Notes under the pieces: generated by a model
The model's input: only the letters and a program-made list of their open reading frames with translations
Told to the model about the DNA's origin: nothing
The model's database searches: none
Position numbers and translations under genes: made by a program
Origin: Chloranthus sessilifolius
Lineage: Eukaryota; Streptophyta; Magnoliopsida; Chloranthales; Chloranthaceae
Direction: 5' to 3'
Length of the DNA: 64,000 bases
NCBI GenBank assembly: GCA_021018995.1
Contig: CM037596.1
Span: 7,391,501 to 7,455,500, forward strand
Shown: piece after piece, positions 11,851 to 22,285 of the stretch
How positions within the stretch are numbered: the first letter of the stretch is position 1
How the letters are laid out: each line of letters starts with the position of its first letter

Positions 11851-13617
11851 TGGTGTGATATTTTAATTATGATGTTTTACTCGCAAGGGCACGAATCAGA
11901 TTGTATATAGTGGGTGCGGAGTACGAGATCGTTCCCACGAGGACTAATTTTAAAAGATCTAAAAAGATAAGACAGTAATTCAAGAAATCTACTAAGATTT
12001 AACAGTATTCTACCAATCTTATGATTTGATTTTGTGAGATGACAATTACTGACTACAAACTAAAATTCAATTGAGAATTCGAAAGTAAAGATAAAGATGA
12101 AGATACTAAATCCTCCCATCTTTGGTCCGTTCTTCCCGTAATATAAATCTAAGGATTAAGCTATGAGATATGTCATTGAAAACAAACATCTGTTATGGAA
12201 GATAAATGGTCAAAAACCTCGATAGGTTCCACGTTGCATCCCTGCAATCAGGACTTAGATGATTTTCATATATAGATCGGGGATCAAAGGCATGGCTCGG
12301 CACACTTGATCTCAGGTTCAAATAAAAATCATCCCCAAAGTGGGTGAAAATTCTAATAAGAATACCACCATAAATATGAAATCAAGGGCATGGCTCGGCA
12401 CACTTGATTTCAGATTAGGGAGTAATTAAGATAAAATTACCATTACAGATCCAAGATCCAGGGCATGACTCGGCACACTCGATCTCAGATCATAATCATA
12501 ATTAGATCCACACGATGAAAGCAAAAAGACCATATAAAAATGATTGGATAAAATTACCGTCACAGATCTGAGATCCCGGGCATGGCTCGGCACACGCGAT
12601 CCCAGTTAGTGGCGGGAATTTCATCCGTTCATGATAGCACAACAACCATAAACAAGATCTCACATTTTAATCATAAATTTATATTATTAGAAGTACATCC
12701 CTCGGATGGGAATCATTAGATCCCCATCCCTATGAATTTAGCCACACATATGGTAATTAAATGACATAAATAAATAAGGAAGGGAAAATAACATTAATTT
12801 AATGAATTAAAAATACCTCAAACTTCAACAAAAATTACTTTGATCCAAAAGTACGATGATCTTCAAAAATGAAATTAATGCAGGAATAAACTTGAACAAA
12901 AATAATAATAAACTGGAGGAATGAGTACTGAAAAATTAAAGAAACAAAGCTCTCAAAAAGGAATAAAAAAAACTCTCTAAAACTAATCCTATTTCCCTAA
13001 AAATTAAATTCTCCTTCGAAGTGTTTGAGTCGGCTTTAAATAGATGCACGTCGCGTAGGTTTCCCAGCCGCAATAGTGTCTCAACCGCAAAAGTTGAGGT
13101 CGATTAATCGACTCAATAGGGTCGATGCATCGACCCTACAAAAGAGGCTAAAAGTCAGCTTTAAAGTGTCAGTTCCATGTCTGACACTTCTTTTTCCTCG
13201 ATTAATCGACCAAAAGGGTCGATGCATCGACTCTCAGAAATCCGTGAATTCCAGCACACTTTTTGTATCAGACACTGCTTCGGTATTGCGGCCATAACGT
13301 TCTGTCTCGAACTCGGATGGAGGTGATTCTTGCGCCGTTGGAAAGCTGACGAAAAGATATACAACGTTTGTGTTTTGAAAATTTCATAATGCGGCCGTCT
13401 TGAAGGTCCAAATTGAGCTGCAAGTTGCACCAAGTTCTCGATGACCCAAAGTTGCAGTGTCTTGGCATTATTTTCAGAATTCTTGGGTTGTTTTCTATAC
13501 TTTGCTTGTATTTACCTGAAACACTTCAAATCTAAAAATTCACATCAGATAGCCTTCATCGGATAGCTAAATGTAGGTATTTAGGGGTGAAATATCATCA
13601 TATTTCACTACTCATCA
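11851..13617 (-). repeat. Athila 3' LTR
   Basis: It is homologous to 24641-26370 across its length. On the plus strand it runs from TGGTGTGATATTTT to CACTACTCATCA. It contains four imperfect copies of a GGGCATGGCTCGGCACAC motif (about 12289, 12388, 12463, 12577) and two palindrome pairs at 13085-13130 and 13197-13235. It keeps 27 bp near 12715-12741 that the 5' LTR has lost between two CATCCCT repeats. Confidence 0.93.
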
Positions 13618-13632
13618 CACCCCCAAACCTAC
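13618..13632 (-). other. Athila polypurine tract
   Basis: On the minus strand this reads GTAGGTTTGGGGGTG and lies directly before the 3' LTR start TGATGAG. It is the expected primer site for plus-strand DNA synthesis. Two near-copies occur inside the element at 15526-15537 and 15576-15588. Confidence 0.85.
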
Positions 13633-15809
13633 ACTTTGCTAGTCCTCGAGCAAAGCAAACTAAAGAAAAATAAATTGTCACTTTCGTAAGGAGCACGATT
13701 GCACTTACCATGTGGAACAAGCCTTTAAATCCCTAGGTGATCCTTAGTGGAGGAGTTGTGTCTCCTGATGGTTTGCAGCGAAGTTACCCACAAACTTCAA
13801 TACATTTTTTAAATCATCGATAAAATTGAGTTTTCAAAATATGATTCTGATAACATATATACCATTCAAAACTCAAAATCATTAATCAATTCAACATGTG
13901 AATTCTCAATTTTAAATAACAATGTTATACTAATCATACTAGCATCCATTCAAATTAGTCTAATGCTCAAATCGTTAGATAACTCATCCATTCATGCTTA
14001 AACGTGAAGTGTGTGCATACCCAAACCAAAATTCATTCATCTCAGAACTAGTTCAAACGGGAAACCGTCGAATCTGTTATTTTGACTCAATCCTCACTTT
14101 AGGTATACTCTCAAAATATAAAGACACCGATGATGGGTAAGTTTTCGAACACATGTGAGAGATCAATACAAAGCAAATAAAAAGTTCTCACATGATAAAT
14201 GAAACACGATGCAATCAATGAACAAAAATAAATCTCATAAGAAGATACTTGTATATCCTAAGCATGTCATATCAAGTGTCATAAGTATCACATATTCACT
14301 CTCCACAAGGCAGTTACCAATGCAAGATCAGATCATGAAGGTCTTTTTGTAGGGTTGTAATGGGGCTAAGGGAAGGGTAAGAAAGAAAGGGAAGTTGGGA
14401 TTCAAAATTTCTGAGAAATCGGAAAGGAAACACCTTTTTGATTTTTCTATTTCTCTTATTTTTCTTTTCTAATCTCTCACTATTTTTCTCAACTTTCTTT
14501 TTGTTTTGAATTTCCTTTTCTTGAAGCACCTCATATTTTTCATTATTTTTCATAATTTTCTTTTTCTTTTTCTCCCCCCCTTTTTCTTTTATATTTTTGC
14601 CATACACTCTCAGTAAATACCACAACTCAGTAACTCTCCACTTACTCTCTTTTCGTTCACTCTCATCCCTCGTTCCTAATTTCTCAGAAATAAGAAGGGT
14701 AAAGCTGAATTTTCAGAAATGGTGAAAGGTTAAAGGTTAACGTGGCTTATCAAAGAATGTATAAAGGTAAATTTTTCAGTAGGCTTAAAGGGGTACTAGA
14801 AGGATAAATTTATATAAGGTGGGTTATTTTAAGCACAAACGAGCCAAAGATGGCCTTCAATCATATCCTTAAAAGATGGTAACCTTGCCTATTTGTCTTG
14901 AGTAGATATACAGTACATTCTAAGACAATAATATAAATTTGATTTCATGCAAAGTCACAAGCCAAAGTAAAATATATGAGATTTTACAAAGTAATTCGTA
15001 TTCAAAGAAAACTCCGAGTTTATGTATTCACACATCAATGACGGGAAATTAGCTCTAAAGCTCACCGGGTTTAGTCTCCACTAAGAACCTAAGATTCAAC
15101 GTTTAAAACAGTTCATCGATTTCTAAGTTTTAGCTTGGTATAAGTGTAAAAATTTTAAGCATGAATATCAAAATTATCCACAAAATATCATAATAAGCTT
15201 TATCATCTTAGATACAAGTAATCAGAATATGACATCAGTATTCTCAAAATTAAATTCACATGCATCATCAACTAAAGTTTGAAAACAATCGTAAAATAAT
15301 GTGCATGATGACTTCAAAATAAAAAAATTTCTTTTCTTTTTTTTTTTAAAGTTTTTTTTTTTTCTACTGTCGATTAATCGACTCAAAGGAGTCGATCGAT
15401 CGAGAGTGGTAGGTCGATCAATCGACTCCTTTGAGTCGATTGATCGAGAAAAAGCTAAATTTTTTTTTTTTAATAGAAAAATAAGTGACGTAATAAAAAT
15501 TAAGTGACGCAAAATAGATAATCATACCCCCAAACCTAAAGATTACAATGTCCTCATTGATCGAAATAAGTAGCTCACCCCCAAACCTGTTGAAAAGTAC
15601 CTCAACACAAAGATCAGGTGCAGAGAATATGTGCATCAAATTGGAACATGGCCAAAAATTTATTGAAGAGAATATGGTTACACTATTTTAGGGAATTAAA
15701 AACAACCTAAAAAAAAAAAACTAATATGCTAGAAATAAACATAAAAAAAAAAATAATAATAATAATAAAATAAAACCTAAATCCTAAACAAAACATGAAT
15801 CCAACTCTG
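13633..15809 (-). other. Athila 3' non-coding region
   Basis: No credible gene is seen. The 14314-14625 reading frame is low-complexity lysine-rich and arises from a CT-rich run. The segment includes a palindrome cluster at 15368-15450 (GTCGATTAATCGAC, TCGATCGATCGA and variants), two extra polypurine-like motifs at 15526 and 15576, and an AT-rich stretch at 15705-15780. Long non-coding 3' regions are common in Athila elements. Confidence 0.7.
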
Positions 15810-16214
15810 TTAATCATTGTTAGGCGGACCCATCCACCTCGATTCACTTAAAACGATGTTCTTAGGCACAGGGAACAATTTCTCCCAAAGATCAAGTGAA
15901 AATTGATGAGACACCTCCGATGGGGTGGATGGAGGCGGTGAGGTGAAAGGAGGAGATGGAGATGGGGGAGATGGTGACGGAATCACATCAATTATCTCGA
16001 TATCAGTATCGATTTATGGTGTAGGAGATTTGGAACGATTTACCTTCTTTCTAGATGGTTCTCCCGATGAAGGAATGATCATCGGATCGAGGTCGACGAT
16101 TTCAACAGTGCTAGGCGCAAAAGGGACCGTCCGATGAGAATGGCGCTCCCGCTTTTTAGTAGTCTCCTCCATCTTTGATAATCGTGCTCTGGTGAGATAT
16201 AATCTTCGAGCCAT
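15810..16214 (-). pseudogene. Small proline/serine-rich ORF downstream of the Athila ORF3
   Basis: From the ATG at 16214 the frame gives a basic N terminus (MARRLYLTRARL...), then an acidic stretch, then a proline/serine-rich part (PSPSPPSPSPPFTSPP) and ends at a TAA at 15810-15812. A single in-frame TAA near 16015 interrupts it and is one C-to-T change from CAA. About 134 codons in all. I do not recognise a family. It lies between two palindrome-rich spacers, in the region where Athila elements may carry extra ORFs. Confidence 0.4.
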
Positions 16215-16424
16215 GAGAAAGATGTGCAAGAGTTAATGAAAAGTGAGCCTAAAGGTGAATATAAAGGGAAAAATTAGAGAGTTGGAGTAGGAGTGGAAAG
16301 AGGTGTTCCGCAAAAAAGAAACAATGAAAAGTGTGGGGTTACGCTTGAGGGATCCCAAAGACGGAAGAAAAGTGGAAACTAGAGTCCCAATGGGAGTCCG
16401 GTCCCAAAAAAACAAAAAAAATTT

Positions 16425-16600
16425 AGGTCGATTAATCGAGCCTGGAGGTCAATGCATCGACCCCGGGGGGTCGATTAATCGACAATGGGGTCGATGCATC
16501 GACACCCAAATTATTTATTTATTTATTTATTATTATTATTTTTTTTGAAAACAGTTGGTCGATTAATCGAGTATAACCCTCGATTAATCGACTCCAAGTT
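16425..16600. repeat. Palindrome cluster between ORF3 and the small ORF
   Basis: GTCGATTAATCGA, TCAATGCATCGA, GTCGATTAATCGAC and GTCGATGCATCGAC follow in close succession at 16426-16502, then after an ATTT run TCGATTAATCGA occurs twice at 16559-16591. These belong to the same palindrome type found in the LTRs. Confidence 0.85.
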
Positions 16601-16825
16601 GACAGATAGTTGAAAAATCGGAAAGGTGGCATTTTAATTTTGCTCTTCAACTCCTCTAAATGCAACCGGTAATTAGCAATCCCAAAAAGATTAGATAACA
16701 CACTATTTCATTGATAAGCATGATGATTACAAGGACACTTCTGATTTGACACCTAAAATAAACAGCCTAAACGAAAGAAAGAAAAACAACACAAAACGAA
16801 AAATCATAATCCTAGACTAAACAAA

Positions 16826-17946
16826 CTAATCATCCCCATCCGCTTCGGCCTGGCGGGCCCTGACGCACATTTTATCGTAACTATCAGGCCACATGCGCTG
16901 CCCGATCTGATGGAGGAAGGAACGATCATAGTAGCTTCAGCGCAAGAGTGCACTATATTGCCGCTGCTGCTCCTTGTGTAAAGAGTTAATCTGTGCTTGG
17001 AGCGAACCAAGAGACACACCCTCCTCGGAGCCCTGATCAGGGGCAGGACGCTCGTCCTGGCGTACGCGGCGGAGTTGGCGTGGTGGAGCAGGTTGGGCCG
17101 GCGCATCAGCGGGGGCATCCGGGACATTTCCCAAGAGACGCATACTGCGGTTCCATTGGGTTGCACCATAACGATAGAATGCGAGGTCCCCGATGTCATC
17201 ATCCCGGTAGAACGGGAAACGAAGGAAATTAAGCAATTTCATAACATAATGGGGGAAGTAGATCAACGGGGCTTCACCAGTGGCAAGGTTGGTTAGATCG
17301 TCATGGCATCGCCACATGCCATCATGAAGAATCTTGGGCACGTTGATCCATGAATTTCGGTGGGCACCATAAAGCGCCCGAACCCGATCACCGGCGCTGT
17401 AAACGTGGCCACGGGGCGTAGATTGCTGCATCACCACACTATCCTGCAACAAAAGTCGGCGAACGTCGATCGCCTAGTGGCGATCCCAGAAGAAAATACT
17501 TCGCGGCACATCTCATTGATTATATCCTCCTGAGACTCGTCGAGCTCTTCACCCAAGGTGTGATTGTGAGGGCGCTCACAGGAAATATTAAAAACCTCCG
17601 CAATGGTGTGCGGATAAATCAGGCGCGACCACCCATCGATTGAAACAGTGAAGTGGGCTACGACTTGATTCTCAACGGAGGCGGTCACCCACGCCATATT
17701 CTGATAGAATAACCGAATGACACGTTCGGACACTTTGATCCCAGGCAGAGTGAGGAGAAAATGGACGTTGAGAGCCATTGCATAGGTGAGGGAAACGGCG
17801 CAGACAGGCAGGGATTGAAATGCCGTTAGATCAAAAACATATTCGGAACATAGATCTCGGGTCGCGAAGCGACCACTTGGCTGATCACGTGGATGACCTG
17901 CAGGACGTTGGGCAAGTCTTTGCGGCGCGGCAGAGGTCGAAGCCAT
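16826..17946 (-). pseudogene. Athila ORF3, the ORF downstream of integrase
   Basis: The likely start is the ATG at 17946 (MASTSAAPQRL). The first part runs to about 17455; there a one-base shift moves the frame to the open stretch 17452-16937, which continues past a TGA (CGA one transition away) to the TAG at 16826. Total about 373 codons. The N-terminal half has a hydrophobic segment followed by an RLFYQNM and SIDGWSR pattern reminiscent of the plant 'ATHILA ORF-1 / putative plant transposon protein' families; the second half ends in an acidic and glutamine-rich tail. This position has been called env-like in Athila elements, but I see no clear signal peptide or anchor. The base composition is distinctly more GC-rich than the neighbouring spacers. 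Confidence 0.6.
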
Positions 17947-18074
17947 GATTACACTGTCGGAATGTCGGAGATAGTCAAAACAAACAGGATACAAAGTGAA
18001 TGAAAATCAGAGCGAGAGTGCTCCATTTAAATAGGCGCAAAGGCGTCCTCTCGGGACGGACACACCTCAAAATA

Positions 18075-18555
18075 ATCGATTAATCGACCAAAAGGGTCGA
18101 TTAATCGACTCCATTGAAAACGGGCGTGCTAGAAGTCCCAATGCATACAAACACGCAACGTCTGTAAGTGAAAAGACGCAACGTCCGGAAGTGGAAAAGT
18201 CGATAAATCGACTCAGGTCCTTGATTAATCGACATAAATCGAGGCAGAGAAAAACCAAAAACGCAAGCCCCAAAATAAAAGTCGATTAATCGACTCAAAA
18301 AGAGTCGATTAATCGACTCCAAATAAAATAAAAACTGACAAAATTTAAAAAGCAACACAAGTTTCAAAGTGAATAGTCGATGCATCGACTCAAGGAGTCG
18401 ATTAATCGACTAATCAAAAAAAGTCAAGCCCCGCATTAATGCAGTCTCCTTGAAAAAGGAGACTCCATTAATACTGTCGATTAATCGACCAAAAGGGTCG
18501 ATTAATCGAGCATGGGAGGGTCGATGCATTGACTCAGGGGGTCGATGCATCAACT
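18075..18555. repeat. Palindrome cluster between integrase and ORF3
   Basis: At least ten TCGATTAATCGA or TCGATGCATCGA palindromes and close variants are spread over 18075-18555, many paired as two palindromes separated by AAAAGGG or similar (for example 18076-18110, 18281-18321, 18375-18410, 18477-18510). The segment has no reading frame that looks like a protein. Confidence 0.88.
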
Positions 18556-18696
18556 CCAAATTTTGATTTTTATTTATTTATTATTATTATTATTATTTAA
18601 CATTAAAAAAAAAAAAAAACCAAACGGAAACTACACAATTGGGTTGCCTCCCAATGAGCACTAGTTTAAAGTCGATATCTCGACCATGTGAATTGC

Positions 18697-20133
18697 TCAA
18701 TCAGGGTGAGGAATTGGATCACTCAAAGAAAGAGTGCCAGAGAATGCCATTGCATTCTCAAGGAACGGTTTCAATCGTTGATCGTTAACTCGAAAAACAT
18801 TCCCGTGTTTTGGGTTGATAATATCAACTGCCCCATTGGGGAGTATTCGAGAGATTTTGAAAGGACCACTCCAACGGGTGTTTAGTTTTTCGGGAAATGG
18901 GTGCAATCGGGAATTGTAGAGTAGAACCTGTTGACCAACAACGAAAGATTTTCGTAGAATAGATTGATCATGAACCCGTTTCATACGGTCCTTGTACGAT
19001 TTAGCACAGTCATAGGCATCAGCAAGGATTTCTTCTAATTCATTTATTTGGAAACCCCTTTGGGCACCAAATTTCAAGATATCGAAATTTAATGACTTAA
19101 TGGCCCAAAATGCTCGATGTTCCAGCTCAACCGAGAGGTGACATCCTTTACCAAAGACCAACTGATACGGCAACATGCCAATCGGAGTTTTAAATGTCGT
19201 TCGATACGCCCATAGAGCGTCATTCAACTTTAGCGACTAGTCTTTACGGTTCAGATGAATTGTCTTTTCTAAAATCCGCTTAAGTTTCCAATTAGAGACT
19301 TCAACTTGGCCACTTGTCTAAGGATGGTATGGTGTAGCGACTTTGTGCGTGACACCATATTTCTTCATTAATTGGGTGAACACTTTATTGCAAAAGTGCT
19401 TTCCACCATCGCTGATCATCGCTTTTGGAATACCAAAACGAGAAAACACTTGATCCTTGAGAAATTTGATCATTACTCTATGATCATTCGATTTACACGC
19501 CACAGCCTCTACCCATTTCAAGACATAATCAACACCGACAAGAATGAACGTATTTCCAAACGAATTCGGGAAAGGACCCATAAAATCGATCCCCCAAACA
19601 TCAAATAATTCAACTTCTAAAATTGGATTGAGCGGCATCATGTTGCGCTTCGAGATTCGGCCCAGCATTTGACAGTTGTGACAAGATTTGCAATGCTAAT
19701 GACAATCCTTAAAGATCGTCGGCCAGTAAAAACCACTTTGGAAAATCTTTGCGGCAGTCTTTTTGGAACTAAAGTGACCTCCACAAGCTAACTCAAGACA
19801 GAACGAGATGATCCATGGTTGCTCAGATTCAGGAATGCATCTTCGTATGATTTGATCAGGACAGTATTTGAATAAGCACAGATCTTCGAAAAAGTAGTGT
19901 TTCACCCGAGCTAAGAAAATGGATTTCTCATTCTTCGACCAATGGTGAGGTAATTTCTCGGTGACTAGATAATTGACAAGATCCGCATACCAAGGTGGGC
20001 AATCAATCCTGAACAATTGTTCATCCGGGAAGTGCTCCAAAATCGGAACAAGCTCGTCAGATCTCTTAATAATTATTCGTGACAAGTGATTTGCCACCAC
20101 ATTTTCTGAGCCTTTCTTGTCCTTGATCTCCAA
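18697..20133 (-). pseudogene. Athila integrase
   Basis: From about 20133 the frame gives the RNase H-integrase linker, then the HHCC zinc module (GGHFSSKK, then CHNCQ), the catalytic core with GIDFMGPFP and SDGGKHF, the third acidic residue in GQVEVSN, and a long basic C-terminal domain ending near 18697 (SDPIPHPD). There is no chromodomain, as expected for Athila. Stops at about 19696, 19318 and 19238 are TAG codons one transition from CAG or TGG. A one-base insertion near 20140 separates it from RNase H. The enzyme would insert the cDNA into the nuclear genome. Confidence 0.92.
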
Positions 20134-20139
20134 AATCGA

Positions 20140-21733
20140 ACTCTTGCAACAACAAGATCCATCTAATTAAACGTGCCTTAGCGTCTTTCTTAGCGAACAG
20201 ATAACGCAGAGCAGCGTGATCTGTGAATACCACGACTTTAGATCCTAATAAATAGGATCAAAATTTATCCAACGTGAAAACTACTGCCAAAAGTTTCTTT
20301 TCAGTGGTCGAGTAGTTCAACTAGGCATCATTGAGAGTACGACTCGCATAGTAGATTACATGTGATAATTTTTCTATTCGTTGTCCCAGAACAGCTCCAA
20401 TTGCATAATCAGAGACGTCGCACATAATTTCGAACGGGAAGTCCCAGTTCGGAGATTGAATTATTGGAGCTTTTATCAATTCGGCCTTAATGGTTTCAAA
20501 GGCTCGCAAACTTTAATCATCGAAAACGAACGGGGCATCCTTTGAAAGTAAACTGTATAGCAGTCGCGCTATTTTGCTGAAATCTTTAATAAAATGCCGA
20601 TAAAAATCGGCGTGGCTCAGAAAAGATCTGATTTCCTTCACTGTCCTAGGGGGTGGTAGATTGGCAATTAAATCAACTTTGGCCTTGTCGACCTCGATAC
20701 CCTGGGACGATATGATATGTCCCAAAACAATGCCATCTTTAACCATGAAGTGACATTTTTTCCAGTTAAGAACAAGATTCTTCTCTTGGCATTGTGCAAG
20801 AACTAGCGACAAATGAGTCAAACAGTCAGCAAAACTGTTTCCATGGATCGAGAAGTCGTCCATGAAGACTTCGAGGAATCGCTCGACCATATCCGAAAAA
20901 ATAATCAGCATACATCTTTGGAATGTAGCTGGTACATTACAAAGCCCAAACGACATTCGTCGGTAGGAGAAAGTACCAAAAGGACATATGAAAGTTGTCT
21001 TCTCCTGATCCTCAGGTGCAATGACTATTTGGTTATACCCGGAATAGCCATCAAGGAAGCAATAGTACTCATGCCCGGCCACTCTTTCCAACATCTGATT
21101 GATAAACGAAAGAGGAAAGTGATCTTTCCTCGTAATCAAATTTAACTTTCTATAATCAATGCACACTCTCCACCCTGTTTGAATTTTTGTACGGACTAGT
21201 ATGTTTTCCTCATTCTTCACCACTGTGACTCCCGATTTCTTAGGGACCACTTGTGTGGGGCTAACCCATTTACTGTCAGAGATGGGGTATATAATTCCAG
21301 CATCTAAAAGTTTGATTACCTCATTTCGGACCACGTCTTGCATTATAGGGTTCAGTCTCCTCTGTGGTTCCCTAGAAGGCTTAGCATTGTCTTCCAAATG
21401 GATTCGTTGTATACACACCGTGGGACTAATGCCTTTGATATCTTTTATCGACCAACCGAAGGCACTTTTGTGCTCTTTGAGTACATTCATGAGTTGGCCT
21501 TCTTGACGCGCATCTAATGTTGATGATATTATAACGGGTTGAGTTTCATTCTCCCCTAGGTAGACATACTTGAGATTTTTCGGAAGAGGTTTAAGTTCTA
21601 AGGACACTGTCTCCTCCTCTTTCGGCTTTTCCTTGATTAATTCAATTTGAGTTCCACACTCTATTTCCTTTTCTTCTCCCAGACGGGGTGTGAAGTCCAA
21701 CATGTGATTCACTTCTTGGATCAATTGGTCCAC
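20140..21733 (-). pseudogene. Athila reverse transcriptase and RNase H
   Basis: The open piece 20513-21733 holds the complete RT: a linker, the KWVSPTQVVPKK region, the FLDGYSGYNQI block, and the catalytic VFMDDFSIHG (FMDD) box, then the thumb. RNase H follows at 20140-20512 with CDVSDYAIGAVL, TTEKKLLAV and [10 protein letters not shown], so the acidic catalytic residues are visible. Three stops (at about 20510, 20320 and 20250) break RNase H; each is a TAA, TAG or TGA one C-to-T step from CAA, CAG or CGA. Antisense ORFs at 20813 and 21201 are shadows. Confidence 0.94.
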
Positions 21734-21832
21734 ATCAAAATTCTCTCCAAAATGTGCAAGACAAGCTGTTAAAGGATCTTCAGTCTCAGATGCATGAAAT
21801 ATTTCTTCTATGATTTCATCGAGTATGCATGC

Positions 21833-22279
21833 TTATGCATGTTCATCATCCTCCATGGGCTGCTTGGCAATATTAAAAATGTTGAGTTCTACTGTCATAT
21901 TCCCGAATGACAGATTCATGATTCCGTTTTGAAAATTGATCAGCGCATTGGAGGTTGCTAGGAATGGTCTTCCTAGAATCACTGGAATGTTATTCTTCAA
22001 ATTTGATGCTGGTTCAGTGTCCAAAATAACAAAATCCATAGGAAAGTAGAAAGAATCCACCTTGATGAGGACATCTTTCACAATTCCTCGAGGGATCTTT
22101 ACGGACCGATCAGTTAACTGAAGGGTCATCGCAGTGGCCTTAAGTTCTCCCAATTCGAGCTCCTTGTACACAGAATAAGGCAACAAGTTGACACTTGCTC
22201 CCAAATCCAAAAGGGCCTGATCAATACGGTTATCGCCGATGATGATCAAGATTGTAGGACAACCTGGGTCCTTGTATTT
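21833..22279 (-). pseudogene. Athila aspartic protease
   Basis: The frame at 21833-22249 contains the DLGASVNLLPYSVY active-site region and a following flap region (ILGRPFLATSNALI). DLGAS is the form of the retropepsin motif usual in Athila-type elements. The region is bounded by stops at about 22280 and 21830, each one C-to-T step from a glutamine codon. It would cut the gag-pol polyprotein. Confidence 0.9.
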
Positions 22280-22285
22280 GATCGG

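Noticed and set aside
14314-14625. Lysine-rich minus-strand ORF in Athila 3' region
   Set aside because: It is low-complexity sequence from a CT-rich tract, without homology.
16997-17296. Plus-strand 99-residue ORF in the GC-rich region
   Set aside because: It is the antisense of Athila ORF3, whose minus-strand frame is better supported.
20813-21506. Plus-strand ORFs over the RT
   Set aside because: They are antisense shadows of the conserved RT frame.
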